Shown here: positions 24,306 through 32,944 of the stretch, piece by piece
Layout of the letters: each line of letters begins with the position of its first letter
Numbering within the stretch: position 1 is the first letter of the stretch
The notes under the pieces: model-generated
Told to the model about the DNA's origin: nothing
The model's input: only the letters and a program-made list of their open reading frames with translations
Database searches by the model: none
Made by a program: the position numbers and the translations under genes
DNA from: Lentibacillus sediminis
Lineage (GTDB): Bacteria > Bacillota > Bacilli > Bacillales > Amphibacillaceae
Assembly: GCF_002763455.1 (NCBI RefSeq)
Contig: NZ_NIXK01000007.1
Coordinates: 62,001-126,000 of the forward strand
Length of the DNA stretch: 64,000 bases
Reading direction: 5' to 3'

Positions 24306-25835
24306 TTATTCACGATGGTCGACCTGTGGTAACGGTTTTTTAGCCGGCCCCTCGATAACCTCTCCAGTATAGGAAAATCTCGATCCATGGCACGGACAAT
24401 CCCATGTACGGTCACCTGAGTTCCATGTGACTTCACAGCCCATATGGGTGCATGTGGTATCCACCATGTGAAGTTTATTCTCTTTGTCTTTATATACCCC
24501 TGTGCGTTTACCGTTGATGCGGGTTACGGTTGCATCATCAGCAGCAAGTTCCTTTGGATTATTCCCCGTGTATTCCAGTTTCCCTTTAATCATGTGCTTT
24601 GCAACATCAGCATTTGACTTCGCAAACTTTCTAAGACTTGGGTCGGCCGGAAATCTTGATGGCGAATATAAATCTTCATAAGGGTTTTCCTTATTTGTAA
24701 TTCTGTCACTCAATATTTTTGCAGCGATCGTTCCGTTTGTCATTCCCCATTTACGAAAACCAGTCGCTGCCAGAACATTTTCTTCTTTTTTGGTGACAGG
24801 CCCAATATACGGCACTTTGTCTAATGTCGTTAAATCCTGTGCGGACCAGCGATAGGCAATTTCATTGATGCCAATCTGTTTTTCGGCAAATTCCTTTAGT
24901 GCATTATAATGTTCAATCGTGGATTTTCCCTGGCCGGTTTTATGATTTTCTCCGCCAACCAGCCATAACTCCTCCCCATTTAGGTTTGTATTTCTTATCG
25001 ATCTTGTCGAAGATTCTGCATTAATGTACATGCCACCAGGAAATTTTTCAGCCGATTTTATGGCAATAACATAAGACCGCTCCGCATACATTCGGCTAAA
25101 AAAGAAACTTTGTTTGTCATAAAAAGGGAAGTGACTAGCCGCAATGACGTAATCACAGGTGATACGATGGCCGTCTTTTGTAACAATTGCAGGATGTTTA
25201 TTGTATTCAACATCCACAGCTGTTGTTTGTTCGAAAAATTGGGCACCTTCATTCACACTGGTTTCCGTAAGTGCCTTCAAATATTTTAATGGGTGAAATT
25301 GGGCCTGATTTTTCATGATTAGCGCTGATTTGACTGGCATATTGAGAGGGATGTTGTCCGTCAATTCACTATCAATTTCAAGCTGATCATAGGCTTTCTT
25401 CTCATTCTCCATACTGCTGAGATAAGACGCGGCATTCGTGTAAATATACGCATCTTCTTCCTGATAATCACAATCGATTTGGTGATCGTTCACTGTCTGT
25501 TCAATGAAAGCTTTTGCTTCGTCCGCTGCCTGATAGTATTGGGAGGCCTTTTCTATTCCGAAATGCTGGATTAACTCATCATAAATAAGACCATGCTGTG
25601 CTGTTATCTTTGCGGTGGTATGCCCAGTCGTTCCATTCAAAATCACACCTGCATCAATCAGTACAACGTTCAAATTTTGTTTTGCCAACAGGTATGCTGC
25701 GGTAATACCGGTGATGCCACCACCGACAATTCCAACATCTGCTGTTATAGATTCTTCTAATTTTGGAAAGGTTGGAAGGTTTACGGAAGCCCGCCAATAG
25801 GGCTCAGGGTACTGTGGCATTTCATGATGATTCAT
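24306..25835 (-). CDS. FAD-dependent oxidoreductase with C-terminal Rieske domain
   Basis: 509 residues from the ATG at 25835, which has AAGGAGC ahead of it. N-terminal: DAO-type FAD fold VGIVGGGITGITAAYLLAKQ near 40-60, with YVIAASHFPFYD and VPYIGPV later. C-terminal (about 420-509): a Rieske [2Fe-2S] domain with CTHMGC and CPCHGSRF, the two Cys/His pairs that hold the cluster. This gene type is common in Bacillus (YhfW-like); it probably passes electrons from an amine-type substrate via FAD to the Fe-S centre, though substrate and partner are unknown. It lies 14 bp upstream of the spl remnant on the same strand. Confidence 0.87.
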   Translation of the reverse strand: MNHHEMPQYPEPYWRASVNLPTFPKLEESITADVGIVGGGITGITAAYLLAKQNLNVVLIDAGVILNGTTGHTTAKITAQHGLIYDELIQHFGIEKASQYYQAADEAKAFIEQTVNDHQIDCDYQEEDAYIYTNAASYLSSMENEKKAYDQLEIDSELTDNIPLNMPVKSALIMKNQAQFHPLKYLKALTETSVNEGAQFFEQTTAVDVEYNKHPAIVTKDGHRITCDYVIAASHFPFYDKQSFFFSRMYAERSYVIAIKSAEKFPGGMYINAESSTRSIRNTNLNGEELWLVGGENHKTGQGKSTIEHYNALKEFAEKQIGINEIAYRWSAQDLTTLDKVPYIGPVTKKEENVLAATGFRKWGMTNGTIAAKILSDRITNKENPYEDLYSPSRFPADPSLRKFAKSNADVAKHMIKGKLEYTGNNPKELAADDATVTRINGKRTGVYKDKENKLHMVDTTCTHMGCEVTWNSGDRTWDCPCHGSRFSYTGEVIEGPAKKPLPQVDHRE

Positions 25836-25912
25836 ATGTAATAGCTCCTTTTTGTACATAGAGATTTTACTATTATTGTTTTTTTAAGTGAAAATATGCG
25901 TGTTTACCCTCG

Positions 25913-26479
25913 TTAGTTCATTTTCTCTTGATTTGTCCTTTCAATTAAATAAATCTTATCTACCACCCATTTAATGATAATTGGCAACAAGATATATATA
26001 GGAAAAGAGTAGATATGCTCCCATGTATATGGTTCGTAAATATTCATGTAAATGGCTAGCGGTTCCAGCACAAATGCAAAGATAAGAGCTGTCACCGCGG
26101 AGGCAAGAATGAACCTGTTCCATGCAGGAAAACACTGATATAAGAGCATGTAAACGATAGAAATGATCATGTTGATAAAAATAATTCGAGAGCCCCACGG
26201 TAATACCATTGCCGGATAGTCCCACAACACAAGCTCTGCCCCAAAAACATCGAGAAACATCACAATTCCCAATGTAATAACCCCATACAAGGTAATACCT
26301 CGGAGCATTTTCCGATCCACTATTCTCAACCATAGCAAGCCAATCAGCAGCATAGATATAAGCAGAAACCACCACTGGAAGGAAAAAACTACTTCTTGCA
26401 GCCAGTACTCGCCCCTTAATTCACTTAGTTTTTGTTGCGCCTCTTTGATATCTACTAACTGAACGGCGATATAATCCAT
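25913..26479 (-). CDS. CBO0543-like membrane protein
   Basis: 188 residues from the ATG at 26479, preceded by AAGGAG. After a short amphipathic N-terminus there are five or six membrane segments: WWFLLISMLLIGLLWLRIV, LYGVITLGIVMFLDVF, IIFINMIISIVYMLLYQCF, FILASAVTALIFAFVLEPL and FPIYILLPIIIKWVVD. The W..P conserved spots (LVLWDYPAMVLPWG, YEPYTWEH) fit the CBO0543 family of small Bacillaceae membrane proteins, function unknown. Stands alone. Confidence 0.65.
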   Translation of the reverse strand: MDYIAVQLVDIKEAQQKLSELRGEYWLQEVVFSFQWWFLLISMLLIGLLWLRIVDRKMLRGITLYGVITLGIVMFLDVFGAELVLWDYPAMVLPWGSRIIFINMIISIVYMLLYQCFPAWNRFILASAVTALIFAFVLEPLAIYMNIYEPYTWEHIYSFPIYILLPIIIKWVVDKIYLIERTNQEKMN

Positions 26480-26641
26480 GATAATCTCCTTATGGTCTTG
26501 CTTTCTCATTATGTTATTTTTACAAGTACGTTAAGAAAATATACTTCTCATATTTTTCATCTCCGCCATAAAACACAAAACCTGTCAAACAATTGGTTAT
26601 CACGGAGTTTTTTCGTATTATAGACGAACTAAACGAAATGC

Positions 26642-26686
26642 AAAAAGGCCGTGTCTAGCAGTTTTCCTGCTGCAAACACGACCTTT
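26642..26686 (-). terminator. Rho-independent terminator
   Basis: On the minus strand AAAGGTCGTGT and GCAG pair with CTGC and ACACGGCCTTT and are followed by TTTTTGC. It ends the transcript of the small charged protein gene at 26719-26940. Confidence 0.75.
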
Positions 26687-26718
26687 ACCTTTCTTTGTTC
26701 TCCAGGATCGCTCATCAA

Positions 26719-26940
26719 TTAGGGAGATCCCTTTTTCTTTTTAGGATCCAATTCGCGTTCACTTTGCGAAGCATCCTGGGATTTATCCTTTTTCTTTTCC
26801 TCTCTCATTTCAATCTTCATATCCTCAAGCGGCGGCTCATCGTTCAGCTGCTGTTCTTTAAAATCGCTTAAGCTTGTTTCTTTATCTCCGTCACGGACTT
26901 TTTTCTTTTCTTCCGGTGATTTCTGTTTATTTTCGGTCAT
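26719..26940 (-). CDS. Small, highly charged, probably disordered protein
   Basis: 73 residues, almost only Lys, Glu, Asp, Ser, Gln and Pro; no hydrophobic core, no Cys. GAGGTGAA precedes the ATG and a clear terminator follows, so it is a real, separately transcribed gene. Similar short hydrophilic proteins in Bacillaceae are often stress- or spore-related, but I recognise no family and assign no function. Confidence 0.6.
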   Translation of the reverse strand: MTENKQKSPEEKKKVRDGDKETSLSDFKEQQLNDEPPLEDMKIEMREEKKKDKSQDASQSERELDPKKKKGSP

Positions 26941-27015
26941 GGGTATTCACCTCAATTTCCTTTTTAGAACTATATCCGTATTCGCAGGTTGTTAAACATG
27001 CTGTTGCCGCGTGCT

Positions 27016-27471
27016 TCATGGATATACGACGGTGAATTCCTCGCAGACAACTAGCATATCTTCATTGAAGTCCTTGTCTGTTTCCGCCAATTCATTTTTG
27101 AAAAAGCGAATATGTTCCCTCCGCCAGTAATCCAGGCTTTTATCGCCTTCCCCTTCTTTAGCGGCAAATTCAGGGCTAACTTCCTTAAAGGGCAGCACGC
27201 GAACATCGATCGTTTCCGTTACCACTTTTGCCTCGCCCTCCCAATCGGTTATCACGTTGTATTCTCCGATTTCTGGCAGAGGATCCCCATCCAGTTCATA
27301 CATCGCATGTAAGGAGGCGGTTGCCGTTTTTTCGCCGGCTATTACCAAATCAGCGAGTTCCCGTGCCATATCAGGGTCCGCGCCAAATGGCCAGGCTGTG
27401 TAAGTTTTGCCTGTCCGCTCCTTCTCGGGCAATTTCGCTAAATAATTCTTCCACATAGTTTCTGCTTTCAT
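27016..27471 (-). CDS. ASCH-domain protein
   Basis: 151 residues. Residues about 25-145 carry the ASCH fold: WPFGADPDMARELADLVIAG, EKTATASLHAMYELDGDPLP, G.YNVITDWEGEAKVV and CEEFTVVYP. ASCH proteins are RNA-binding-like beta barrels; the YqfB group cleaves N4-acetylcytidine, but whether this member has that activity is unknown. GGAGGAATGCATA before the ATG. It lies between the ytr-like operon's last gene and the small charged protein gene. Confidence 0.82.
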   Translation of the reverse strand: MKAETMWKNYLAKLPEKERTGKTYTAWPFGADPDMARELADLVIAGEKTATASLHAMYELDGDPLPEIGEYNVITDWEGEAKVVTETIDVRVLPFKEVSPEFAAKEGEGDKSLDYWRREHIRFFKNELAETDKDFNEDMLVVCEEFTVVYP

Positions 27472-27491
27472 TATGCATTCCTCCCCCCAAG

Positions 27492-28823
27492 TTATATTTC
27501 CCGCCGCATCGCCTTCAGCACGTCAATCTGCGTCGCTCGCTTAGCCGGTCGTACACCAGAAAGAATGGTCACGATCAGACAGATCCCCACTGCTATAAAA
27601 ATCAGCATTGGCGGAATAGCGGAAAACTGCAGTCCTTCCGGCAATTCCTCGCCAAAGGATGCTTCAATAATAGCAGGAAGACCGAGGTTCACACCAAAAC
27701 TAACAATATAGGCGGTCACTGTGCCAATGACTGCTCCGGCGATTCCAATCAAACTGCTTTCCAGTAAAAACACCCGCTTAATCGTTTTGGGGTTTGCCCC
27801 GATTGCTTTCATGATCCCAATATCCGGGGCACGTTCCGTCACTGCCATGGTCATCGTATTATAAATACCGATTGAAGCGATCACAATGGCAATCGTTCCT
27901 ATCAGAATCAAGCCAGCCTTGGCGATCGTAAACAGTACATTAATCTGATTCATTTCGCTTACCACCGAGTAGGTGGCATAATTCTTCTCGTCTAATTGCT
28001 CGGTTATTCCCTCAACGGCTTGCAGATTTTGGGCGTAAACTTTTACCTCGCTAATCGTGTCATCTGCTTCCATGCCCTCACCAATAACCGGAGATCCTTT
28101 TGGCGTGCCGGTAAATGCCGCAATCTCGTCAAGCAGGTCAGTGGTCATATATACTTTCCGATCCTGCATCCACTCCCGTGTCGGCTCTTGGAGAATTCCT
28201 GTTACCTCAACGGGGATGGTGGTCGTTTCCTCCTCGCCATCTATCTGCTTGGTTACTTTCATATCAATGGTTTTCCCTAAAAGGCTGCCCTCGTATTGGT
28301 ATTCCTCTTTCACCATACCTTGTTCATCATAAACCTCTTGCTCATTTGCATCCGTGGGAATAAGCGCTTGGGAAAAATGTGGCCCAATAAGCACTTCATT
28401 CGGCTCCTCGGGAAACTCTCCTTCCGCAAGTTCCATCCCTGAGGCTATTTCAGAAGGAAAATGGGCGGATACAGCCCCAGTCTGACCTTCATGCTGATCA
28501 ACCAAAAAAACCGGTACTTGCCCGAGATGATTTCTCCTTGTAACTGCTTTAACCCCATCGATCTCTTCTATATTCTGTACGTGCTCCATGGTCAGTGGCT
28601 GAAATCCTTCTTCTGGCTTCCCTTTTCCATGAATATCAATTTCGGTAACAGCTTGCTGTTCCAAGGTATCCTCTACGACAGTTTGCTGAAGACCGAACCC
28701 AACAGAGGCCAGCACGATGAGAAACGCGCACCCCATTGCCGTGGCGATCACTGTCATCAGTGTGCGGATCTTATGTTTTTTTAAGTTTTGAATGACAAAT
28801 TGAAGCTGATCTTTTCGCTTCAT
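27492..28823 (-). CDS. MacB/FtsX-type ABC permease (YtrF-like)
   Basis: 443 residues: N-terminal membrane segment (IRTLMTVIATAMGCAFLIVL), a large extracytoplasmic MacB-like periplasmic domain (about 50-290), three C-terminal membrane segments (about 300-425) and the final TQIDVLKAMR. With the ATPase encoded just upstream (4-bp overlap) it forms a MacB-type transporter, matching YtrF-YtrE of the Bacillus ytr operon, which responds to cell-wall antibiotics. Last gene of the operon. Confidence 0.8.
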   Translation of the reverse strand: MKRKDQLQFVIQNLKKHKIRTLMTVIATAMGCAFLIVLASVGFGLQQTVVEDTLEQQAVTEIDIHGKGKPEEGFQPLTMEHVQNIEEIDGVKAVTRRNHLGQVPVFLVDQHEGQTGAVSAHFPSEIASGMELAEGEFPEEPNEVLIGPHFSQALIPTDANEQEVYDEQGMVKEEYQYEGSLLGKTIDMKVTKQIDGEEETTTIPVEVTGILQEPTREWMQDRKVYMTTDLLDEIAAFTGTPKGSPVIGEGMEADDTISEVKVYAQNLQAVEGITEQLDEKNYATYSVVSEMNQINVLFTIAKAGLILIGTIAIVIASIGIYNTMTMAVTERAPDIGIMKAIGANPKTIKRVFLLESSLIGIAGAVIGTVTAYIVSFGVNLGLPAIIEASFGEELPEGLQFSAIPPMLIFIAVGICLIVTILSGVRPAKRATQIDVLKAMRREI

Positions 28824-29512
28824 ACCGACGCACCTGCCTCGACTAAACTGCCATCCTTAATGATAATCGTCCGGTCGCCAATCCTGGCAACCTCTTCATC
28901 ATGGGTAATAATCATAAACGTAATACCTATTTCCTTATTGAGCTGCCGGATCAATGCAAGCAGCTCGGCTTCTGTATCGCTGTCCAGGCTCCCAGTTGGT
29001 TCGTCCGCCATAATCAGCGGCGGGTTCAGCACCATGGCTCTTGCTATGCTGACCCGCTGCTGCTGGCCACCCGATAGTTCGCTTGGATAATGTTCCTGAT
29101 ACGCTTTTAACCCAACCTTTTCCATCATCTCTCCTGCCAGCTGCCTGCGATTCTTAGCACTCATTCCCGAAAGCGTCAAAGGCAGTTCCACATTCTGAAA
29201 TGCTGTCATCGCAGGGAGCAGCTGGAAATTTTGAAAAATGAACCCCATCTTATTTAAACGAAGGTCGGCAAATGCTGCTTCGGAAAAATCCGACACATGA
29301 TTTCCGTCGATCCATATGTCTCCCTTTGTTGGACGGATAAAACCGCTGATTAAATTCAGCAGGGTGGATTTCCCCGAACCGCTCTTCCCTACAACGGTCA
29401 CTATTTCTCCTTTATCTACTTGCAGGGAAATATCTTTTAATACTGATAGTGTTGTTCGCTGATTTTTCTTTCCCAGGACAAAGTCGTGGGAAAGCCCGTT
29501 TACTTGAATCAT
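28820..29512 (-). CDS. ABC transporter ATP-binding protein (YtrE-like)
   Basis: 230 residues from the ATG at 29512; GAGGGACG is its ribosome site. Complete ABC ATPase: Walker A GKSGSGKST, Q-loop FIFQNFQLLPAMTAFQNVEL, signature LSGGQQQRVSIARAM, Walker B LIMADEPTGSLD, switch His in MIITHDEEVA. MacB/LolD class, partner of the permease that overlaps its stop. Equivalent to YtrE by operon position. Confidence 0.87.
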   Translation of the reverse strand: MIQVNGLSHDFVLGKKNQRTTLSVLKDISLQVDKGEIVTVVGKSGSGKSTLLNLISGFIRPTKGDIWIDGNHVSDFSEAAFADLRLNKMGFIFQNFQLLPAMTAFQNVELPLTLSGMSAKNRRQLAGEMMEKVGLKAYQEHYPSELSGGQQQRVSIARAMVLNPPLIMADEPTGSLDSDTEAELLALIRQLNKEIGITFMIITHDEEVARIGDRTIIIKDGSLVEAGASV

Positions 29513-29525
29513 TTTCGTCCCTCGC

Positions 29526-30719
29526 TTATTGAATTGCCATTTGGTAAAATTCAACCGTATAATCCGGCAGCTCTTCTTGGTTCTGCTCCGTTGCGATGGT
29601 TCCTTCGTATACTAACTCGCCTGTTGCAGCATCAATAGCCAGAATAGCAGCCTGGTTTGCTTTATTATGATAAGGGGTTGCAAGATAAATATGATCCTCT
29701 GTTACCCGCATCATATGGGATCTCATCTCTTCTCCGGCTACTGGAAGTTCGACAGGCGTTTGAAAGGCAATTTCTCCTGTATCGATCTCCAAGGCTACCA
29801 GTTCAGTACCACTTTCTGCTTCTGCAAGGAAATAAACATTGGATCCAATGACTGAGGTATCCTGGATGTTCCCTTGAAGGCTGTCAGGCACTTCAAGTTT
29901 TGCCTGTTCACCGGTTTTCAGATTATAGGTGATGAATTCCGTGCCAGAAGGTTCTATATGAATTTCGCCATTTTCCTGTGGTACTTCCATCCGTTTTGTC
30001 TGCTGGAAAACAAGATAATCAGACGGACCATGGAGCATTGTAAGAGAATCGATATTTTCGGTTTCCGACTGTTCCTCTGTTTCCATACCGATCAGCGTAT
30101 CTTCCACCAGCTTTTCCTGCCCGATGTCAATAGTGTAAACATGGTATTCAGAAGGCCCTTCAATGTGGTTTTGCGTAGCTACCTTCAATTCTCCATTTGT
30201 AACTCTCACATCTTCCACATACATATATACATAGTTCTCCGGAATATCTATCGTCAAGCCGCTCGTCTCTCCGCTGTCTTTTTGCATCACTTCAATAGAG
30301 AGTTCTATTTTGCCAATGGTGAAATTCGCTGGGTTGTCTGTTGTCGCATGAACCAGCATTGAACTGCTCTCATAATACTGATTAGCATCCTCCACTTTCC
30401 CACGCATGAAATTCCGATGTTCGTTTTGCAGATTTGCAATATAAGGATCCGTGTAAAAAGCGCGCTGGTTGTAGCTGGGCAACTCTTCCGAATAAAGCGT
30501 GCCCTCCGCTGTGATTTGCAGATTGTCCATATGCGCGACATTCCTTTGTGCGACAAAATGACCGCGCAGCAGCAGATCTTCTGCCAATTCACTATCCCCA
30601 CCATTTTCCTGCAGGATAAATTCAGGCTTGCCGCTACCTGCAATTGCGGATTGAATATAATAGGTTCCCATAATCACGAATACCATGGCTGGTATTAAAA
30701 TTAACTTCCAGTAACGCAT
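29526..30719 (-). CDS. Membrane-anchored extracytoplasmic beta-propeller-like protein of the ytr-type operon
   Basis: 397 residues. One N-terminal membrane anchor (LILIPAMVFVIMGTYYIQSA) and a long extracytoplasmic domain. Its C-terminal 200 residues show PQQ-type repeat strands (FITYNLKTGEQAKLEVPD, VALEIDTGEIAFQTPVELP, AILAIDAATGELVYEGTIA). It takes the place where Bacillus subtilis has a second permease-like gene (ytrC/ytrD), so it may sense or bind an outside ligand for the two ABC systems. No family assigned. Confidence 0.65.
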   Translation of the reverse strand: MRYWKLILIPAMVFVIMGTYYIQSAIAGSGKPEFILQENGGDSELAEDLLLRGHFVAQRNVAHMDNLQITAEGTLYSEELPSYNQRAFYTDPYIANLQNEHRNFMRGKVEDANQYYESSSMLVHATTDNPANFTIGKIELSIEVMQKDSGETSGLTIDIPENYVYMYVEDVRVTNGELKVATQNHIEGPSEYHVYTIDIGQEKLVEDTLIGMETEEQSETENIDSLTMLHGPSDYLVFQQTKRMEVPQENGEIHIEPSGTEFITYNLKTGEQAKLEVPDSLQGNIQDTSVIGSNVYFLAEAESGTELVALEIDTGEIAFQTPVELPVAGEEMRSHMMRVTEDHIYLATPYHNKANQAAILAIDAATGELVYEGTIATEQNQEELPDYTVEFYQMAIQ

Positions 30720-30737
30720 ACTTTTCTCCCCTTTTCT

Positions 30738-31559
30738 TTATACAGTCACTTTCCGGTTTAATAAGTAATGGCTCAGCCAAATTGATGTGCCAGTTACGAG
30801 AATGCCAAGTGTTAGCATCGCAAGAAACACTTCCATCGGATAAAGATAATTCATCCCGAGGATAAGCTGAATGATCAGCGGCAGCAGAAAAACAGTCACA
30901 GCTAATGCAGCGTAGACCGCGCCGAGTAGAATTCCCTTCCAGCGATAGCTTCGTTCAAATAAAATGGCCGTAAACAGAATGAAAACCATCATAAACCCAA
31001 TACCGTAATTAGACAAAAATCCGGTGAAACTTTCCGGTATCAGCACTTGCAGGAAACCGGTCCGATTACCCATTTCTGCAATACTCATATCGGTTCGAAG
31101 CACGTCAGGGACGATCGTTTGCAATAACGCCTGCTCAGCAATCAGCAGGACCAGCTGCAGCGAAACCAGCCCAAGCACCATCAGGAAAACGGCCGAAGCT
31201 TTTGCGAGCAGGATATTCAGACGCGCCGTCGGAAGCATAAGCAGCCGGTAAACGAAAGTGTTTTTTCCAAACCAGTCGCGGTACCAGATAAGGAAACAAT
31301 AAAAAATCAAAGCGGCAATGCAAAGTGCAATCGGCCCTAGGAACCATAAGGTCAGCATAAAATCAGACATCATCAATGTTCCGTTTTGCGCGGCAAATTG
31401 TTCCATTGTGGTCATCGATTCATTAGCCCGGCCAACAAAATTATTCGAATGAACAATAATGCCAGCAATCTGGGAGATAATCGTAATCGCGATTAGAACC
31501 AGATACACTTTAATAAACCGGCCCAGTTCAAAGTTTACTAATTTCAAGTAATGCTTCAT
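30738..31559 (-). CDS. ABC-2-like membrane permease (YtrC/YtrD-like)
   Basis: 273 residues with six membrane segments: VYLVLIAITIISQIAGIIV, FLGPIALCIAALIFYCFLIW, VFLMVLGLVSLQLVLLI, GIGFMMVFILFTAILFE, VYAALAVTVFLLPLIIQLIL and VFLAMLTLGILVTGTSIWL. Its ATG overlaps the stop of the upstream ATPase by 4 bp. It pairs with that ATPase as the first ABC system of the operon. Confidence 0.75.
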   Translation of the reverse strand: MKHYLKLVNFELGRFIKVYLVLIAITIISQIAGIIVHSNNFVGRANESMTTMEQFAAQNGTLMMSDFMLTLWFLGPIALCIAALIFYCFLIWYRDWFGKNTFVYRLLMLPTARLNILLAKASAVFLMVLGLVSLQLVLLIAEQALLQTIVPDVLRTDMSIAEMGNRTGFLQVLIPESFTGFLSNYGIGFMMVFILFTAILFERSYRWKGILLGAVYAALAVTVFLLPLIIQLILGMNYLYPMEVFLAMLTLGILVTGTSIWLSHYLLNRKVTV

Positions 31560-32245
31560 TTTTTATAGACCTCCCTCAGCACATCGACCACCGATTTTCC
31601 TTCTTCTGCCCGCATGACTTCTGTCCGGAAATCTTTTAAAACGTTGCCGTTGTCGAGTAGAATGACTTTATCGATTAAATGCTCAATGTCGTTAATTTCG
31701 TGCGTAGTAATGATCACACCACGGTCTTCCACCAAATGACTGGTGAATACTTCGGCGATTTGCTCGCGGCTGAAAATATCAATGCCGGAAAACGGCTCAT
31801 CCATCAGCAGATAGTCTACGTCCAGCGCCAAACCAAGCAAGAGATTGACCTTTGCGGCATTCCCTTTGGAAAGATCGGAAATCCGGTCCTCTTCATTTAA
31901 ACGGAAAAATTCCAGCAGCTCGCTTGCCCGCTCATCGTTCCAGCTTTGATAAAAATCACGCATAAACTGGATGGCATCAGCAACCTTCATTCGCGGCAGC
32001 ATCGTGACGGCATCAGGAATAAAGGTGATTTTCTCATAACTGTTTTTGTTGATTCTTTCTCCATCAATCAGGATTTGTCCGCTGTTAAGTGGTGTGAGAT
32101 TCATGATGGCATTCAGCACCGTTGTCTTCCCTACCCCATTAATGCCGATCAGACAAGTGATTTCACCCTTTTTCGCGTCAAAACTGACCCCTTCCAGCAC
32201 TTTCTTCCGGCCAAAACGTTTTTTGATCTCTTTTACTTCAATCAT
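31556..32245 (-). CDS. ABC transporter ATP-binding protein (YtrB-like)
   Basis: 229 residues: Walker A IGINGVGKTT, an unusual signature LSKGNAAKVNLLLGLA (LSKGN instead of LSGGQ, as in YtrB-type ATPases), Walker B YLLMDEPFSGID and TTHEIND. The start overlaps the GntR gene by 8 bp, as in ytrA-ytrB of Bacillus. Works with the downstream six-segment permease. Confidence 0.83.
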   Translation of the reverse strand: MIEVKEIKKRFGRKKVLEGVSFDAKKGEITCLIGINGVGKTTVLNAIMNLTPLNSGQILIDGERINKNSYEKITFIPDAVTMLPRMKVADAIQFMRDFYQSWNDERASELLEFFRLNEEDRISDLSKGNAAKVNLLLGLALDVDYLLMDEPFSGIDIFSREQIAEVFTSHLVEDRGVIITTHEINDIEHLIDKVILLDNGNVLKDFRTEVMRAEEGKSVVDVLREVYKK

Positions 32246-32630
32246 GCGATCCCCCCTCGCCTGCTTCTTTTTCTTTGTATTTCTTCTGAATCAGCTCGAC
32301 CACTTCATCAAGTGGTGCGTTAATGGATTGAACGGATGTTATAAAATTCTCCACAGCTTCCAGCATCAGTTCCTCCCTGACTGCTCCGAGGATTTTTTCA
32401 TCCCTGGTGATTTTGCTTGGCAAATTCCGTTCGGTATAGATCAATCCCTCTTCCTCCATTTCCTTATAAGCCCGCTGTGCCGTATTCGGATTTATTTTCA
32501 GCCTGCCTGCCAGTTCCCTGCGCGATGGAACCTCCTGCCCTGGCTCCATCAGCCCTGCGGCGATCTGCTGTTTAAAATGCTGAATGACCTGCACATAAAC
32601 CGGGTCGCGATTATTAAACTTCACTTTCAT
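32238..32630 (-). CDS. GntR-family regulator, YtrA subfamily
   Basis: 130 residues: a winged helix at about 10-72 (DPVYVQVIQHFKQQIAAGLM, VPSRRELAGRLKINPNTAQR, AYKEMEEEGLIYTE) and a short C-terminal dimerisation tail rather than a full ligand domain, the hallmark of the YtrA subfamily. First gene of the operon; AGGAGCT before the ATG. It very likely represses its own operon through the three GTATTA-N6-TAATAC sites just upstream (32674-32758). Confidence 0.87.
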   Translation of the reverse strand: MKVKFNNRDPVYVQVIQHFKQQIAAGLMEPGQEVPSRRELAGRLKINPNTAQRAYKEMEEEGLIYTERNLPSKITRDEKILGAVREELMLEAVENFITSVQSINAPLDEVVELIQKKYKEKEAGEGGSHD

Positions 32631-32673
32631 AAGCAGCAGCTCCTAAATTTCTAAGTTCATCTTAGATGTAACT

Positions 32674-32758
32674 GTATTAATCGGTTAATACGCTAATGAC
32701 AAAAAAACATGTGTATTAACCGGGTAATACGCTTCTTTGTGTATTATAGGCTTAATAC
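32674..32758. promoter_or_regulatory. Three tandem GTATTA-N6-TAATAC operators upstream of the ytr-like operon
   Basis: Copies at 32674-32691, 32713-32730 and 32741-32758, each an identical 6+6 dyad with a different 6-base centre. Centre spacings are 39 and 28 bp. They lie 44-128 bp upstream of the GntR start on its coding side. YtrA-type regulators bind such dyads, so these are strong candidate autoregulatory sites. Confidence 0.8.
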
Positions 32759-32944
32759 AGTGTGAAGTCAAGCTGTTTTTTTAAAAATATTATTTCTACA
32801 AAATACGGGGTTTCTATCCGATAATCCGCTAAAATATTTCCCGGGAAATACATTCCGACAGATTACGTACAAGGACTCCCTAGAAAGGTTTAGTATGATA
32901 AAATAAACAAAAGAAACCTTAACAAAGGAGCAGGAAACAGATCT

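Noticed and set aside
24137-24436. 99-codon minus frame across the oxidoreductase/spl junction
   Set aside because: Out-of-frame shadow of the Rieske domain end and the SplA start.
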